This document shows positions 1 to 13,513 of a stretch of DNA of 64,000 nucleotides, one piece after another. The stretch is from Haliotis asinina (lineage: Eukaryota > Mollusca > Gastropoda > Lepetellida > Haliotidae). The stretch lies in assembly GCF_037392515.1 (NCBI RefSeq), contig NC_090283.1:38084249-38148248 (forward strand), read 5' to 3'. A program made the translations under genes and the position numbers. Positions within the stretch are counted from its first letter, which is position 1. Each line of letters opens with the position of its first letter. Under the pieces are notes generated by a model. It did no database searches and had not been told where the DNA came from. It saw only the letters and a program-made list of their open reading frames with translations.

Positions 1-1895
1 GTTTCATATCAGTTTCTTTTTTTTGACATTCTGAGATACTTTGTTCCTACTTCAACAGATATATCATGAACATCATTTGGAAATGAAGTCCGGGACTGTT
101 TTCAGAATATGTCTCCTTCCATTATGACACAGGTGGTGTGTCCATTAACTTCAATGACAGATGTTCAGAAAGATCATCATCAGCAGTATGGAAGCAAGTG
201 TTTCTCCCTGGCAACTATTGCTCTTTGATTGCCCTCTTGATTTATCATATCTGCCCAACATCAATCCAAAGTGTAAATCATGAGAAAATAAACATTCCAT
301 ATATGGAGAGTCCTGTTGTGTTCAGCTGCAGCCAATCTGCAGGATGAGGGACAGCCTCACAGTGCTCTCAGTGTACTACTTCAAAGCAACAGGAATATCA
401 TGGATGACCTCTCACTCACCTCATCTTTCTCATTGTTTTCAGTCATATCAGTTGTTGGTAAATAATCAAGTCTGGTACAGACAATCAGATGATCCACATC
501 AGTGGCATAATGACATTTATCTGATAATGTTGGTCACCAAATGTGACAATTATTTACTGACAGCCAGTTCTGAACCAGAGCATAGAAACCAAGTCAACAA
601 CCCAACAGTGAGAATCACTGATGAAAAAACATTCCATGAACATCATTTTCAAACAGAATAGATCACATTTATCAAATTGTACCAGGAATTTGGAAATCCC
701 AATAAAAAACACCAACAGCTCTATTTTACAGAAGGTAATTTTTTCCTAAATAGTCATACAGTTTTTTGCAATAGTGTTCAATATAGGTTACAAAGGAACA
801 GTTTTGGTTACTATATAGTATTTCACGTATATGTTGCAATATATCTCCAGCTGATAATACAATTAAAATTAATAAAGAGGAGTATTTGAGATTTTAGGGA
901 CAAGAAGTTCAATATCTGCTTTCTTAAACACTCCATTTGCACCATTTAGGGTTCATACTAACACCCCTTGGTCAGAAGAAAGTACACTTCCATCAGCTGA
1001 TAAAGTCCTCTTGGACAACAATCAGCCCTTACTGTTCTTCACCCTGAAGTATGTTCATCAACCAACACAGCATATCTTGATCTTCTTGACTCGTAAGCAT
1101 GTTTATCAACCATCTCAGTATTATAATCCTCTTGATACTGAAGTATGTTATTTACCATGTGTACGTGCACAACGCAGTAGCCCCAAACACGTCTATGGGG
1201 TCTCATTCTGGATTTTGACGTTTTTTCAAGGTCGAGAAATCACTTAGAACATTAATTTTGACACTCATCTTGCATCACACATTTGTTAGAGATTGTTTCT
1301 AGTCATTTGTTTTAAGATGAAAATCATATACATGCAAATTACATGCCATACACCAGTCATCTTGCAAAAGCAACTACATTACAAATAACTATGGTTGTAA
1401 GGAAGAGCAAATGGTGATGCACTCTCAAAACATTCAATAACATCATATCAACATTGGTTGACTCCAATACATCTCCTAAATAGTTTTAATCATAAATAAA
1501 AAAAAAATCAAGACCTCCCCTACTTTTTTTGAAGAGTATATCTTGATCATCTTGCCTCTGTAACATGTTACTTTTTCCATAAATCACTTTGCCATTGGAG
1601 AGAAAAAGACAAGAAAAACTATTTTCATGCTACAATTTGTCAGATGTTAGTACAAAAGTGCACGTACATCATGAACAAAAATGTGTAAACTTCTCTAATT
1701 TATTTCACTCTTACAGGCAATAATTCTTAACATGCTTCAGGTTAAAAGTTAGAAGTTACCATAATTTTTCATTAACTCTTGAATTCCTTTTCGATTTCAT
1801 GAAACAACTTGTGATCCAACAAATAAGAAATACTGGTACTAAAATTTGTGATTACTGACTACAAACCAATAATATCAGCCTCAAGGTAATCAGTG
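1..1895. other. 3' flank of the ankyrin/SOCS gene
   Basis: I see no convincing gene here. On the minus strand it should hold the 3' UTR of the ankyrin/SOCS gene: an AATAAA signal lies at 1699-1704, about 190 bases past the stop. A degenerate repeat of roughly 50 bp in about three units lies near 1040-1160. A stretch near 455-560 faintly resembles the reverse strand of the abalone-type SINE seen elsewhere in the window, but it is too decayed to call firmly. Short open frames here look like chance. Confidence 0.5.
1699..1704 (-). terminator. Poly(A) signal, ankyrin/SOCS gene
   Basis: The minus strand reads AATAAA, 192 bases downstream of the stop codon. It is the first canonical hexamer I noticed after the stop. 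The cleavage site is inferred, not seen. Confidence 0.45.
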
Positions 1896-4800
1896 TCAAA
1901 GTACACTCCAAGGATCCTTCACCCAACTTGCATCACTGAAGTATTCCATTGTAATGTAGTCCAGCACTGATGTGGGCAGAAAGTCAAGCCCATTCTCCTC
2001 TGTCATATGTCTGCCTCTTGTTGACTCATGTATACACGCCCTGGCCAGAGCTGACAATCTTCGTGGGTTGGTGATCACTGCCTGTAAACTCTCTGGAGGG
2101 AATCCTGGGATAGTGATTGTCTCAAGGTTAGGCAAGTGAGTGTGATGGACGCAGGAGTCAATGAGCATCAGCTTCACCTTGTCATTGTCAAACATACCGG
2201 GTGTAAATATTACATTCAGACAGGTCTCCCCACATTTGTTAGGAATGTCAGGTCGGGCACCATATTGCAGAAGAATTTGGACAGCATAGGTATCGACTTC
2301 TTTGTCCTTATGTATTCCATGTAAATAGTCTACATCAGTACAATGCAAGCCTTTTATTGCTAGTAAGAGCGGGGTATCCCCTGATTCTGTCTGTGCATTG
2401 ACGTCTGCTCCATGCTGACACAATAGGTACACAAGGTCACTCTTATAGCTCTCAGAGTTGGAAACTGTGGCAATATGAAGTGCAGTCAGTCCTGCTCCCA
2501 AGTTCCAGGTCTGGTGTGGTAAGTGTCTGTTTCTCTTAATATTAGATTTGCATTTGACATTGACATCTGCACCATGATGGAGGAACAGTTCCAGTGTTGG
2601 GAAGGAATCGTCTTCCCATCCTTGTCTCAGACCACTGCAGACATAGAACAATGGAGGACACGGATCACCATCAGATGCTTTGTTAATGCTGTAACCCTGG
2701 GAAACCAGGTCCTTCAACAAAGAGTCTGGTGAATGAAGAAATGGGATGTACTGAACTGGACTCTGAAGGGTGATGTGATGACCTGACTTGATGAGTTTGG
2801 CCAGAGTACGGCAGCAGATCTTGTGTGACAAAAGTTCATCTACCAGAGTTGTTCCTTTCCTGGATCTAGTTGGAAGGGCAACATCATTCTTGTGGAAGAA
2901 GTCAAGAATATCACACCTATGGATCTGGCATCCACCTATCAGTTTGTTGACGGCCAAGTCCCCAATTGTGCCACCTACAATAGAAATCTTGAATCTTGTA
3001 AACATGTTAAGAGATGGTTATGAGAGTGTTAAAGAGAATCATACAAATACGTGTTCTTCCCCATTCCCCTTTCATCCCTTAGACTGAACGAAAGTAATGA
3101 CCCTTGACTAATGCTGGTCCTGAACAGAAAGGTCAAAAACAGTGTATCAGAAGTGCAGAGTCCTTGTGATACATATCTTGAGTTACAACAATGTAAGAAA
3201 TAAGCTCATGTAACAGATAATTAAATTGACATGATATTTTGCTGTTTTCCTCTCAGCTTTATTTGATTCTTTGTCATGTGGGAATGTTTGCTCAGTTTAG
3301 AGATTAATGGTTGGCAGTGCTGGCCACGATATCGTGTATATAATGGTAACCAATGTCTTCAATTTTTGAGAACACACTCACCATTAAACAATGCATCTTG
3401 ATCCCCAATGCTCTTTGACAAAGTCACATTGAAGTCAAAGCCAGAGTCATGCAAGATCCTCACTATGTCAAGAAATCCTCTTTCAACCGCCACCTCCAGC
3501 AGTGAGCAGCCTCGGTTGTCTGTTTTTGGTTTGAAAATAACATCACATATCATTCCAGCAAGTTGTCATCTAAAATGACATGGTTTACTTCTTCATACCC
3601 ACCTCCTTCAAGTGCTGAACATCCACCACACACTCACCTCCTTCATGTGCTGAACATCAACCACTCTCTCACCTCCTTCCTGTGCTGAACATCAACCACT
3701 CTCACCTCCTTCATGTACTGAACATCAACCACACACTCACCTCCTTCATGTGCTGAACATCAACCACTCTCACCTCCTTCCTGTACTGAACATGAACCAC
3801 TCTCTCACCTCCTTCCTGTGCTGAACATCAACCACTCTCTCACCTCCTTCATGTACTGAACATCAACCACACACTCACCTCCTTCATGTGCTGAACATCA
3901 ACCACTCTCACCTCCTTCCTGTACTGAACATCAACCATGCTCTCACCTCCTTCCTGTACTGAACATCCACCACACTCTCACCTCCTTCCTGTACTGAACA
4001 TCCACAACACACTCTCACCTCCTTCCTGTACTGAACATCCACCACACTCTCACCTCCTTCCTGTACTGAACATCCACAACACACTCTCACCTCCTTCCTG
4101 TACTGAACATCCACAACACACTCTCACCTCCTTCCTGTACTGAACATCCACCACACACTCACCTCCTTCCTGTACTGAACATTCATCACACACTCACCTC
4201 CTTCCTGTACTGAACATCAACCACACACCCACCTCCTTCCTGTGCTGAACATCAACAACACACTCACCTCCTTCATGTGCTGAACATCAACCATGCTCTC
4301 ACCTCCTTCCTGTACTGAACATCCACCACACACTCACCTCCTTCCTGTACTGAACATCCACCACACACTCACCTCCTTCCTGTACTGAACATCCATCACA
4401 CACTCACCTCCTTCCTGTACTGAACATCCATCACACACTCACCTCCTTCATGTGCTGAACATGCACAACACACTCACCTCCTTCATGTACTGAACATCAA
4501 CCACACACCCACCTCCTTCCTGTGCTGAACATCAACAACACACTCACCTCCTTCATGTGCTGAACATCAACCATGCTCTCACCTCCTTCCTGTACTGAAC
4601 ATCCACCACACACTCACCTCCTTCCTGTACTGAACATCCACCACACACTCACCTCCTTCCTGTACTGAACATCCATCACACACTCACCTCCTTCCTGTAC
4701 TGAACATCCATCACACACTCACCTCCTTCATGTGCTGAACATGCACAACACACTCACCTCCTTCATGTGCTGAACATCAACCATGCTCTCACCTCCTTCC

Positions 4801-7800
4801 TGTACTGAACATCCACAACACTCTCTCACCTCCTTCATGTGCTGAACATCAACCATGCTCTCACCTCCTTCCTGTACTGAACATCCACCACACACTCACC
4901 TCCTTCATGTACTGAACATCCACCATGCTCTCACCTCCTTCCTGTACTGAACATCCACCACACACTCACCTCCTTCCTGTACTGAACATCCACCATGCTC
5001 TCACCTCCTTCCTGTACTGAACATCCACCACACACTCACCTCCTTCCTGTACTGAACATCCACCATGCTCTCACCTCCTTCCTGTACTGAACATCCACCA
5101 CACACTCACCTCCTTCCTGTACTGAACATCCACCACACACTCACCTCCTTCCTGTACTGAACATCCACCACACACTCACCTCCTTCATGTACTGAACATC
5201 CACCACATACCCACCTCCTTCATGTACTGAACATCCACCATGCTCTCACCTCCTTCCTGTACTGAACATCCACCACTCTCTCACCTCCTTTATGTGCTGA
5301 ACATCAACCATGCTCTCACCTCCTTCCTGTACTGAACATCCACAACACACTCTCACCTCCTTCCTGTACTGAACATCCACCACACACTCACCTCCTTCCT
5401 GTACTGAACATCCACCACACTCTTGCCTCTTTCCGGTCCTGAACATTCACCACACACTCACCTCCTTCATGTGCTGAACATCAACCACTCTCTCACCTTC
5501 TTCCTGTACTGAACATCCACCACACTCTTGCCTCTTTCCGGTCCTGAATATTCACCACACACTCACCTCCTTCATGTGCTGAACATGCACAACACACTCT
5601 CACCTCCTTCCTGTACTGAACATCCACAACACACTCTCACCTCCTTCCTGTACTGAACATCCACCACTCTCTCACCTTCTTCCTGTACTGAACATCCACC
5701 ACACTCTTGCCTCTTTCCGGTCCTGAATATTCACCACACACTCACCTCCTTCATGTGCTGAACATGCACAACACACTCTCACCTCTTTCCTGTACTGAAC
5801 ATCCACAACACACTCTCACCTCCTTCCTGTACTGAACATCCACCACTCTCTCACCTTCTTCCTGTACTGAACATCCACAACACACTCACCGCTTTCCAGT
5901 CCTGAACATCCACCACACTCTTGCCTCTTTCAGGTCCTGAACATTCACCACACAATCACCTCCTTCATGTACTGAACATCCATCACACACTCACCTCTTT
6001 TCAGTCCTGAACGTCAACCACACTCTTGCCTCTTTCCGGTCCTGAATATTCACCACACACTCACCTCCTTCATGTGCTGAACATCAACCATGCTCTCACC
6101 TCCTTCATGTACTGAACATCCCTCACACACTCACCTCCATCCTGTACTGAACATCAACCACGCTCTCACCTTCTTCATGTACTGAACATCCACCACCCAC
6201 TCACCTCCTTCATGTACTGAACATCCACCACTCTCACCTCCTTCATGTACTGAACATCCACCACACACTCACCTCCTTCCTGTACTGAACATCCACCACT
6301 CTCACCTCCTTCCTGTACTGAACATCCACCACACTCTCACCTCCTTCCTGTACTGAACATCCACCACTCTCACCTCCTTCCTGTACTGAACATCCACCAC
6401 ACACTCACCTCCATGTACTGAACATCCATCACACTTTCACCTCCTTCATGTACTGAACATCCATCACACACTCACCTCCTTCCTGTACTGACCATATATC
6501 ACACACTCTCACCTCTTTCATGTACTGAACATCCACCACATTCTCACCTCCTGCCTGTACTGAATATCAACTACACTCAAACCTTCTTCCTGTACTGAAC
6601 ATTCACCACACACTCACCTCCTTCCTGTACTGAACATCCACCACACACTCACCTACTTTCTGTACTGAACATTCACAACACACTCACCTTCTTCCTGTAC
6701 TGAACATCCACCACACACTCACCGCTTTCCAGTCCTGAACATCCACAACACACTCTCACCTCCTTCCTGTACTGAACATCCACCACACACTCACCTCCTT
6801 CCTGTACTGAACATCCACCACACTCTTGCCTCTTTCCGGTCCTGAACATTCACCACACACTCACCTCCTTCATGTGCTGAACATCAACCACTCTCTCACC
6901 TTCTTCCTGTACTGAACATCCACCACACTCTTGCCTCTTTCCGGTCCTGAATATTCACCACACACTCACCTCCTTCATGTGCTGAACATGCACAACACAC
7001 TCTCACCTCCTTCCTGTACTGAACATCCACAACACACTCTCACCTCCTTCCTGTACTGAACATCCACCACTCTCTCACCTTCTTCCTGTACTGAACATCC
7101 ACCACACTCTTGCCTCTTTCCGGTCCTGAATATTCACCACACACTCACCTCCTTCATGTGCTGAACATGCACAACACACTCTCACCTCCTTCCTGTACTG
7201 AACATCCACAACACACTCTCACCTCCTTCCTGTACTGAACATCCACCACTCTCTCACCTTCTTCCTCTACTGAACATCCACAACACACTCACCGCTTTCC
7301 AGTCCTGAACATCCACCACACTCTTGCCTCTTTCAGGTCCTGAACATTCACCACACAATCACCTCCTTCATGTACTGAACATCCATCACACACTCACCTC
7401 TTTTCAGTCCTGAACGTCAACCACACTCTTGCCTCTTTCCGGTCCTGAATATTCACCACACACTCACCTCCTTCATGTGCTGAACATCAACCATGCTCTC
7501 ACCTCCTTCATGTACTGAACATCCCTCACACACTCACCTCCATCCTGTACTGAACATCAACCACGCTCTCACCTTCTTCATGTACTGAACATCCACCACC
7601 CACTCACCTCCTTCATGTACTGAACATGCACCACTCTCACCTCCTTCATGTACTGAACATCCACCACACACTCACCTCCTTCCTGTACTGAACATCCACC
7701 ACTCTCACCTCCTTCCTGTACTGAACATCCACCACACTCTCACCTCCTTCCTGTACTGAACATCCACCACTCTCACCTCCTTCCTGTACTGAACATCCAC

Positions 7801-9793
7801 CACACACTCACCTCCATGTACTGAACATCCATCACACTTTCACCTCCTTCATGTACTGAACATCCATCACACACTCACCTCCTTCCTGTACTGACCATAT
7901 ATCACACACTCTCACCTCTTTCATGTACTGAACATCCACCACATTCTCACCTCCTGCCTGTACTGAATATCAACTACACTCAAACCTTCTTCCTGTACTG
8001 AACATTCACCACACACTCACCTCCTTCCTGTACTGAACATCCACCACACACTCACCTACTTTCTGTACTGAACATTCACCACACACTCACCTTCTTCCTG
8101 TACTGAACATCCACCACACACTCACCGCTTTCCAGTCCTGAACATCCACCACACACTCACCTCTTTCCAGTCCTGAACGTCAACCACACTCTTGCCTCTT
8201 TCCGGTCCTGAATATTCACCACACACTCACCTCCTTCATGTACTGAACATCCACCACACACTCACCTCCTTCATGTACTGAACATCCCTCACACACTCAC
8301 CTCCATCCTGTACTGAACATCCACCACTCTCACCTCCTTCCTGTACTGAACATCCACTACACACTCACCTCCATGTACTGAACATCCATCACACTTTCAC
8401 CTCCTTCATGTACTGAACATCCATCACACACTCACCTCCTTCCTGTACTGACCATATATCACACACTCTCACCTCTTTCATGTACTGAACATCCACCACA
8501 TTCTCACCTCCTGCCTGTACTGAATATCAACTACACTCAAACCTTCTTCCTGTACTGAACATTCACCACACACTCACCTCCTTCCTGTACTGAACATCCA
8601 CCACACACTCACCTCCTTCCTGTACTGAACATTCACCACACACTCACCTCCTTCCTGTACTGAACATCCATCACACACTCACCTCCTTCCTGTACTGAAC
8701 ATCCACCACACACTCACCTCCTTCCTGTACTGAACATTCACCACACACTCACCTCCTTCCTGTACTGAACATCCATCACACACTCACCTCCTTCCTGTAC
8801 TGAACATTCACCACACACTCACCTCCTTCCTGTACTGAACATCCACCACACACTCACCTCCTTCCTGTACTGAACATCCATCACACACTCACCTCCTTCC
8901 TGTAATGAACATCCACCACACACTCACCTCCTTCATGTACTGAACATCCACCACACACTCACCTCCTTCATGTACTGAACATCCACCACTCTCACATCCT
9001 TCCTGTACTGAACATCCACCACACACTCACCTCCTTCATGTACTGAACATCCACCACTCTCACCTCCTTCCTGTACTGAACATCCACCACACACTCACCT
9101 CCATGTACTGAACATCCATCACACTTTCACCTCCTTCATGTACTGAACATCCATCACACACTCACCTCCTTCCTGTACTGACCATATATCACACACTCTC
9201 ACCTCTTTCATGTACTGAACATCCACCACATTCTCACCTCCTGCCTGTACTGAATATCAACTACACTCAAACCTTCTTCCTGTACTGAACATTCACCACA
9301 CACTCACCTCCTTCCTGTACTGAACATCAACCACACACTCACCTCCTTCCTGTACTGAACATCCATCACACACTCACCTCCTTCCTGTAATGAACATCCA
9401 CCACACACTCACCTCCTTCATGTACTGAACATCCACCACACACTCACCTCCTTCCTGTACTGAACATCCACCATACTCTCACCTCCTTCCTGTACTGAAC
9501 ATCCACCACTCTCTCACCTGCTTCCTGTAATGAACATCCATCACACTCTCACCTTCTTCCTGAAGTGAACATCCCGCAGATATGAGGAGGTTGAGAACAC
9601 ATCCTGCATTTGACTGACATGCCAGGACAGTGGCTGACTGGCCTTCACTGTCCCTCCATGATACAACATCCAGACCTTCCTCAATGACTTCCTGCACTCG
9701 AACATGGTCATCCTTGTTGACTGCATCCATGAAGCTACTGAAGGGTGGGCTGCTCGACTCACTGCTGTCTTCTGCTGTAGACTCACATGACAT
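1896..9793 (-). CDS. Ankyrin repeat protein with SOCS-box-like C-terminus (ASB-like)
   Basis: Three coding exons join in frame: 9793-9553, 3519-3382 and 2974-1896 (TGA), giving 485 residues. Both introns are phase 1. The junctions complete ankyrin sequence: exon 1 ends in AGCSLQEE and exon 2 continues DNRGCSLLEVAVERGFLDIV. Ankyrin repeats cover roughly residues 20-400, with typical HHGADVN and QHGADVN ends. Residues about 429-470 (NPRRLSALARACI through FLPTSVLDYI) look like a SOCS box, the Elongin B/C-binding module of ASB proteins. The inferred role is therefore substrate adaptor of a cullin-5 ubiquitin ligase in the cytosol; the substrate is unknown. The start ATG is not certain, because the frame stays open upstream and an ACACAG acceptor could mark a 5' UTR intron. 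Intron 1 is nearly all minisatellite. If the SOCS call is wrong it is still an ankyrin protein. Confidence 0.8.
3597..9575 (-). repeat. 6-kb minisatellite carrying 5' splice sites
   Basis: A tandem array of a unit of about 35 bp fills intron 1 of the ankyrin/SOCS gene, roughly 165 copies by length. On the sense (minus) strand each unit reads approximately TGTTCAGTACAGGAAGGAG then GTGAGTGTGTGGTGGA. The last 20 or so bases of exon 1 and its donor (GAAGAAG/GTGAGAG at 9553/9552) are themselves one diverged unit, so the array grew from the exon-intron junction. Nearly every unit keeps GAG/GTGAGT or GAG/GTGAGA, a near-consensus donor. Variant units form higher-order blocks: motifs at 5512, 5695, 6015 and 6530 recur 1404 bp later. 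The plus strand is very poor in G. Confidence 0.95.
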
Positions 9794-12628
9794 GCCTCTA
9801 GATGTCAGGGATGAGAGTCTGTGTACATAAACATTTACAGGTAAGATGTATATAGATCCAGATAACTAATAAGGTGGCAGGGATGTACGTCCCCCATTCT
9901 GTGACCATATGAGTTACCTGATTATCATGTTAGAACACAATAATTTCACTGTTGATATCTCTCCTCAGTGTTTTGTCTGGCTTGACACCTTGGGATCGCA
10001 AAATATATCCTTCCTTTTCCAAAAAATGCAGTTTGCATATTCTAACTGTTATAAAACTCTAACTTCTACTGTCACCTTGAATGGATGAGCATAACACCCA
10101 AAATTGACATGAAAACTACAAACAATCATGTTTTGAGGAGATTTATCAGAAACATTTGGAGAGCTGATATGGAGAGACAGGCGATCACAGAAAAGTGACA
10201 AGGTGAGAGAAGCACAGATAGGCCATCACAGAAAAGTATCAATGCTAGGAAATTGGAGGTAGGCTATCACAGAATATTCTATCACAGCGACAGTCTATTC
10301 TGTATTTCAGCACAACAAAGACCACCCAACTGACAGACTGTACAGTAATTTACGCTCACTAAACCAGTATCCGCTATTGTGGCACTCCTGTTGATTGACT
10401 GAATGTGTATTAACAACATAGTGGAATACAGGTAAGTATGGAAGGGTATGGATAAGGATAAGTAAGTGAAGTAAATTGGCGAGTGGCACATGGCACTAGT
10501 ATTATAAATTAACTGGCATCTTAAAGTTTGTCAGTCGCTCGTCCTGTCAAGATGGTTTTGAAGATTAGCTGTCATATCTTATGGCACACTGAAGATCATT
10601 CCCAAGTTGAAAAGTTCTCTAAATCGGCACATCCGGTATACTGGCATTTGTAGCTTGTCCCACCTCGTGCCAGTTTAGAGGGCTTCCACTGTACTGCCAA
10701 AACATGGTGATACCTGTTCAGCAGCCAGTACAGCATGGTCACTTAAAGGGGCACTGATGTGCAGCGATTAATGTTTCTCGCCAAGGGTCTAATTGCAAAA
10801 CCAAGCTGGTCAGCACCTGCACACTTGACTGTGACTGACACTGGGACTGGGCTACATCCACAATGGCAGAATTTCTTCACCCTAAACAGTGCGAAGGGTG
10901 GATGCCCATCACAGCAAAAATCATGTGTAAGTCTGAGTCGCTATGCCTCTGGTCTATTATCTATGATAATAAAAACACACATTTGATTTATTTGAATCCT
11001 TGAACTAATAACGACTTTGCCATTGGTAAAAAAATCTGAAAGTTTTCTTAGGTAAAAACCTAATTCAATGTACCTATATACCCTAATACACAGCAAATGT
11101 TTATACATATTTCTTATTTCACAAAGAAGTTCCATTGGTATCCTTAGAACAGTTTCAGCCCATAAGAGCTTTCAGGCTGCATGCAATGCAGTGATTACGT
11201 CTTCCTTGCTGTAACCTGTGTTTGGTGGTATAAACCTACACATGCTATTTGCCATCATTCACTTGATGGTCTGTTAATGAATATATAACAGGTATAATTA
11301 CTGGTAACACCACTCAGATTATTTGGAAAAGTTTCACATTTGGCATTTCTCCTGTCTGGAGTATGCAACAATATAAATCAAGGTCTGATGTGGCAAAGGT
11401 ATTGCATGTTATGTAATATGTGCAAGTTAGTGATGCAAGAGGGTTTATCGGCTCAGTTACAAAAACAAACACTGATCAAAGGATTTAGCAATAAAACACT
11501 GATTGATTAATTACTTTTCCCTTCCACAGTGTTTATGTGTGTAGATGCACTAATCCATACTGACTACACACTTTCGTAAAGGGCTAGTGTAAAAACAATA
11601 TCCTTCCTTCCAAGAATTAACTGACAATACATCGATTGATTGATCGCTCATTACTGGCTAACTAAATTACTTAAGATGGCGGACATCATACATTTAGATG
11701 CCAGGTATGCTATCTTGGGTGACCCATGAGACTACACACCAATGTGAAAAACCTGAAATGCATTCTCAAATGTTGAAAGACATGGCATTGAGCAGGATTA
11801 TTCACCAGCTGCAGATGAATGACATATTCTTCTCTTATGTGGATATTGATATGTTCCTTGACAGGGTAATAGTCTGATATTGTTGCTATAACTTTAGTCT
11901 GTTTTAAGTATAGTACTTGCATTTTGTTTTAATTTACTTTTTGTAGCATTCAACATACACTATGTTGTGCTTAGGGTGTGTGTGAAATGTGATTCACGTT
12001 GTCTATCCATACAATGTGTGGATGTTGCAGTTAAAAATTTACCACAAGCATAAGCAGACTGTATATTGTTTTGTTAACTTTCAAAATACCAACAAATACG
12101 ATAATACACTAATCAGGGTTAGATAAAATATAAAGATGTACATTGACTTCATTACTTTTCAGTGCTAACAGTCTTTTTTAGATGACTACTAATAGTAGAT
12201 GATTAAACATCAAAGTGTCTCATGAAATTGTTTTCATATTAATGAAGTAAAAATGACTTCATTTTTGTTCATCAGTCAATACTTAAACCAGAGAGCCTAT
12301 ATGAAGAGGAAGAAGAAACTCCCCGAAAAGCCGCTGAACGTAGGTCTCGGGTCGTTATGTAACCAGTGTAGCCAATATGGTGGCAGTGTAGTATTTAAGA
12401 TTGAGCCCGGTTTATTTTCAACAGCTGATTAAGTTCGATGACTGTTGTAACAACTGAAATCCTACATGTAGAAGATAGGTTAACCATTTTGTCACTTCAG
12501 TTTAAGTCAAATAATCGGTGTTAGTGTCCGTATTAGGACAGAAGATTTGTTGTCAAGTTTCAAGTTGGTATGCTATAGCTCACTGGCTTCTATTCTCGAT
12601 TCACTGCAAAGATAGACTAAATTGTGCT

Positions 12629-13180
12629 GATAAAAACTTCTTTCACACATTCGTGTAATTTTTAGAAGGCAAACATACCTTTAGTTGAAAGGTATTTGCA
12701 AGTAATACTGACAGTTTTATTACTTGGAAAATGTTAGGGTGTAATTGAGGTGTGTGAAAAATGTGACATTTCTTCGATCTGTTCTGATCCGCCAATGAAA
12801 TGCTACACGCATTCAAAAACATCTTTCACATACACCTTTAATTCATATGAGGGGAATATACTATCAGGTGAAATCTGTTTGCAAGTAATAGTGATAGTTT
12901 CATAATCTAAAAAAGAATGTTAGGGTGTTTTTGAGGTGTGTGCAAAAAGTGACATATTGACGATCTGCTCTAATCCGCCATTGAAATACTACACGCTGTT
13001 GTTTGAGTGTTTCTAGTTATTACTTCAAAAACATCTTTCACATACACCTTTAATTCTTATGAGGGGAATATACTATCAGGTGAAATGTGTTTGCAAGTAA
13101 TAGTGATATAGTTTCATAATCTAAAACAAAATGCTAGGGTGTATTTGAGGTGTGTGAAAAATATGACATCTGATCTGATT
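12629..13180 (+). repeat. Three-copy tandem duplication, about 180-250 bp unit
   Basis: Three diverged copies follow one another, with landmarks at TTAGGGTGT followed by GAGGTGTGTG near 12735, 12920 and 13135, and at TTTGCAAGTAATA near 12700, 12875 and 13090. The second and third copies are the most alike and also share CATCTTTCACATACACC. No coding content was recognised. It ends shortly before the SINE at 13242. Confidence 0.75.
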
Positions 13181-13241
13181 GATGCTTGAGGGTTATAGTT
13201 CCATAACTTCTTTCTTTCTCGTTGATCTTATTATTTGTACA

Positions 13242-13513
13242 GACCCGTGAAGGTTCCGGGGTAGAATAGGCCTTCAGCAACCCATGCTTGCTATTAAAGG
13301 CGACTCAGCTTGTCGTAAGAGGCGACTAACGGGATCGGGTGGTCAGGCTAGCTGACTTGGTTGACACATGTCATCGGTTCCCAAGTACGCAGATCGATGC
13401 TCATGTTGTTGATCACTGGATTGTCTGGTCCAGACTCGATTATTTACAGACCACCGCCATATAGCTGGAATATTGCTGAGTGCGGCGTAAAACTAAAACT
13501 CACTCACTCACTA
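13242..13513 (+). mobile_element. Abalone-type SINE, near full length
   Basis: The element starts at GACCCGTGAAGGTTCCGGGG and ends in the CACTCACTCAC tail. It includes GGCGACTAACGGGATC, a central ACACATGTCATCGGTTCCC block and the tail block ATATAGCTGGAATATTGCTG. Other copies lie at 35268, 38425 (reverse) and 49575. The head differs from the tRNA-headed copy at 16578, while the tail is shared. The family assignment is from memory. Confidence 0.8.

Noticed and set aside
3908-5446. Open frames of 66-68 codons on both strands with repeated FSTGRR- or TEHPPHS-like text
   Set aside because: They are translations of the minisatellite unit and end wherever a unit variant brings a stop; no start context or conservation supports them.
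3597-9575. Consideration of the 35-bp array as a CRISPR
   Set aside because: Units follow one another without unique spacers, and the host is an animal.
9479-9793. The full 104-codon frame as exon 1 of the ankyrin gene
   Set aside because: Its last 24 codons are minisatellite. The phase-matched donor at 9553 joins to exon 2 and restores an ankyrin repeat.
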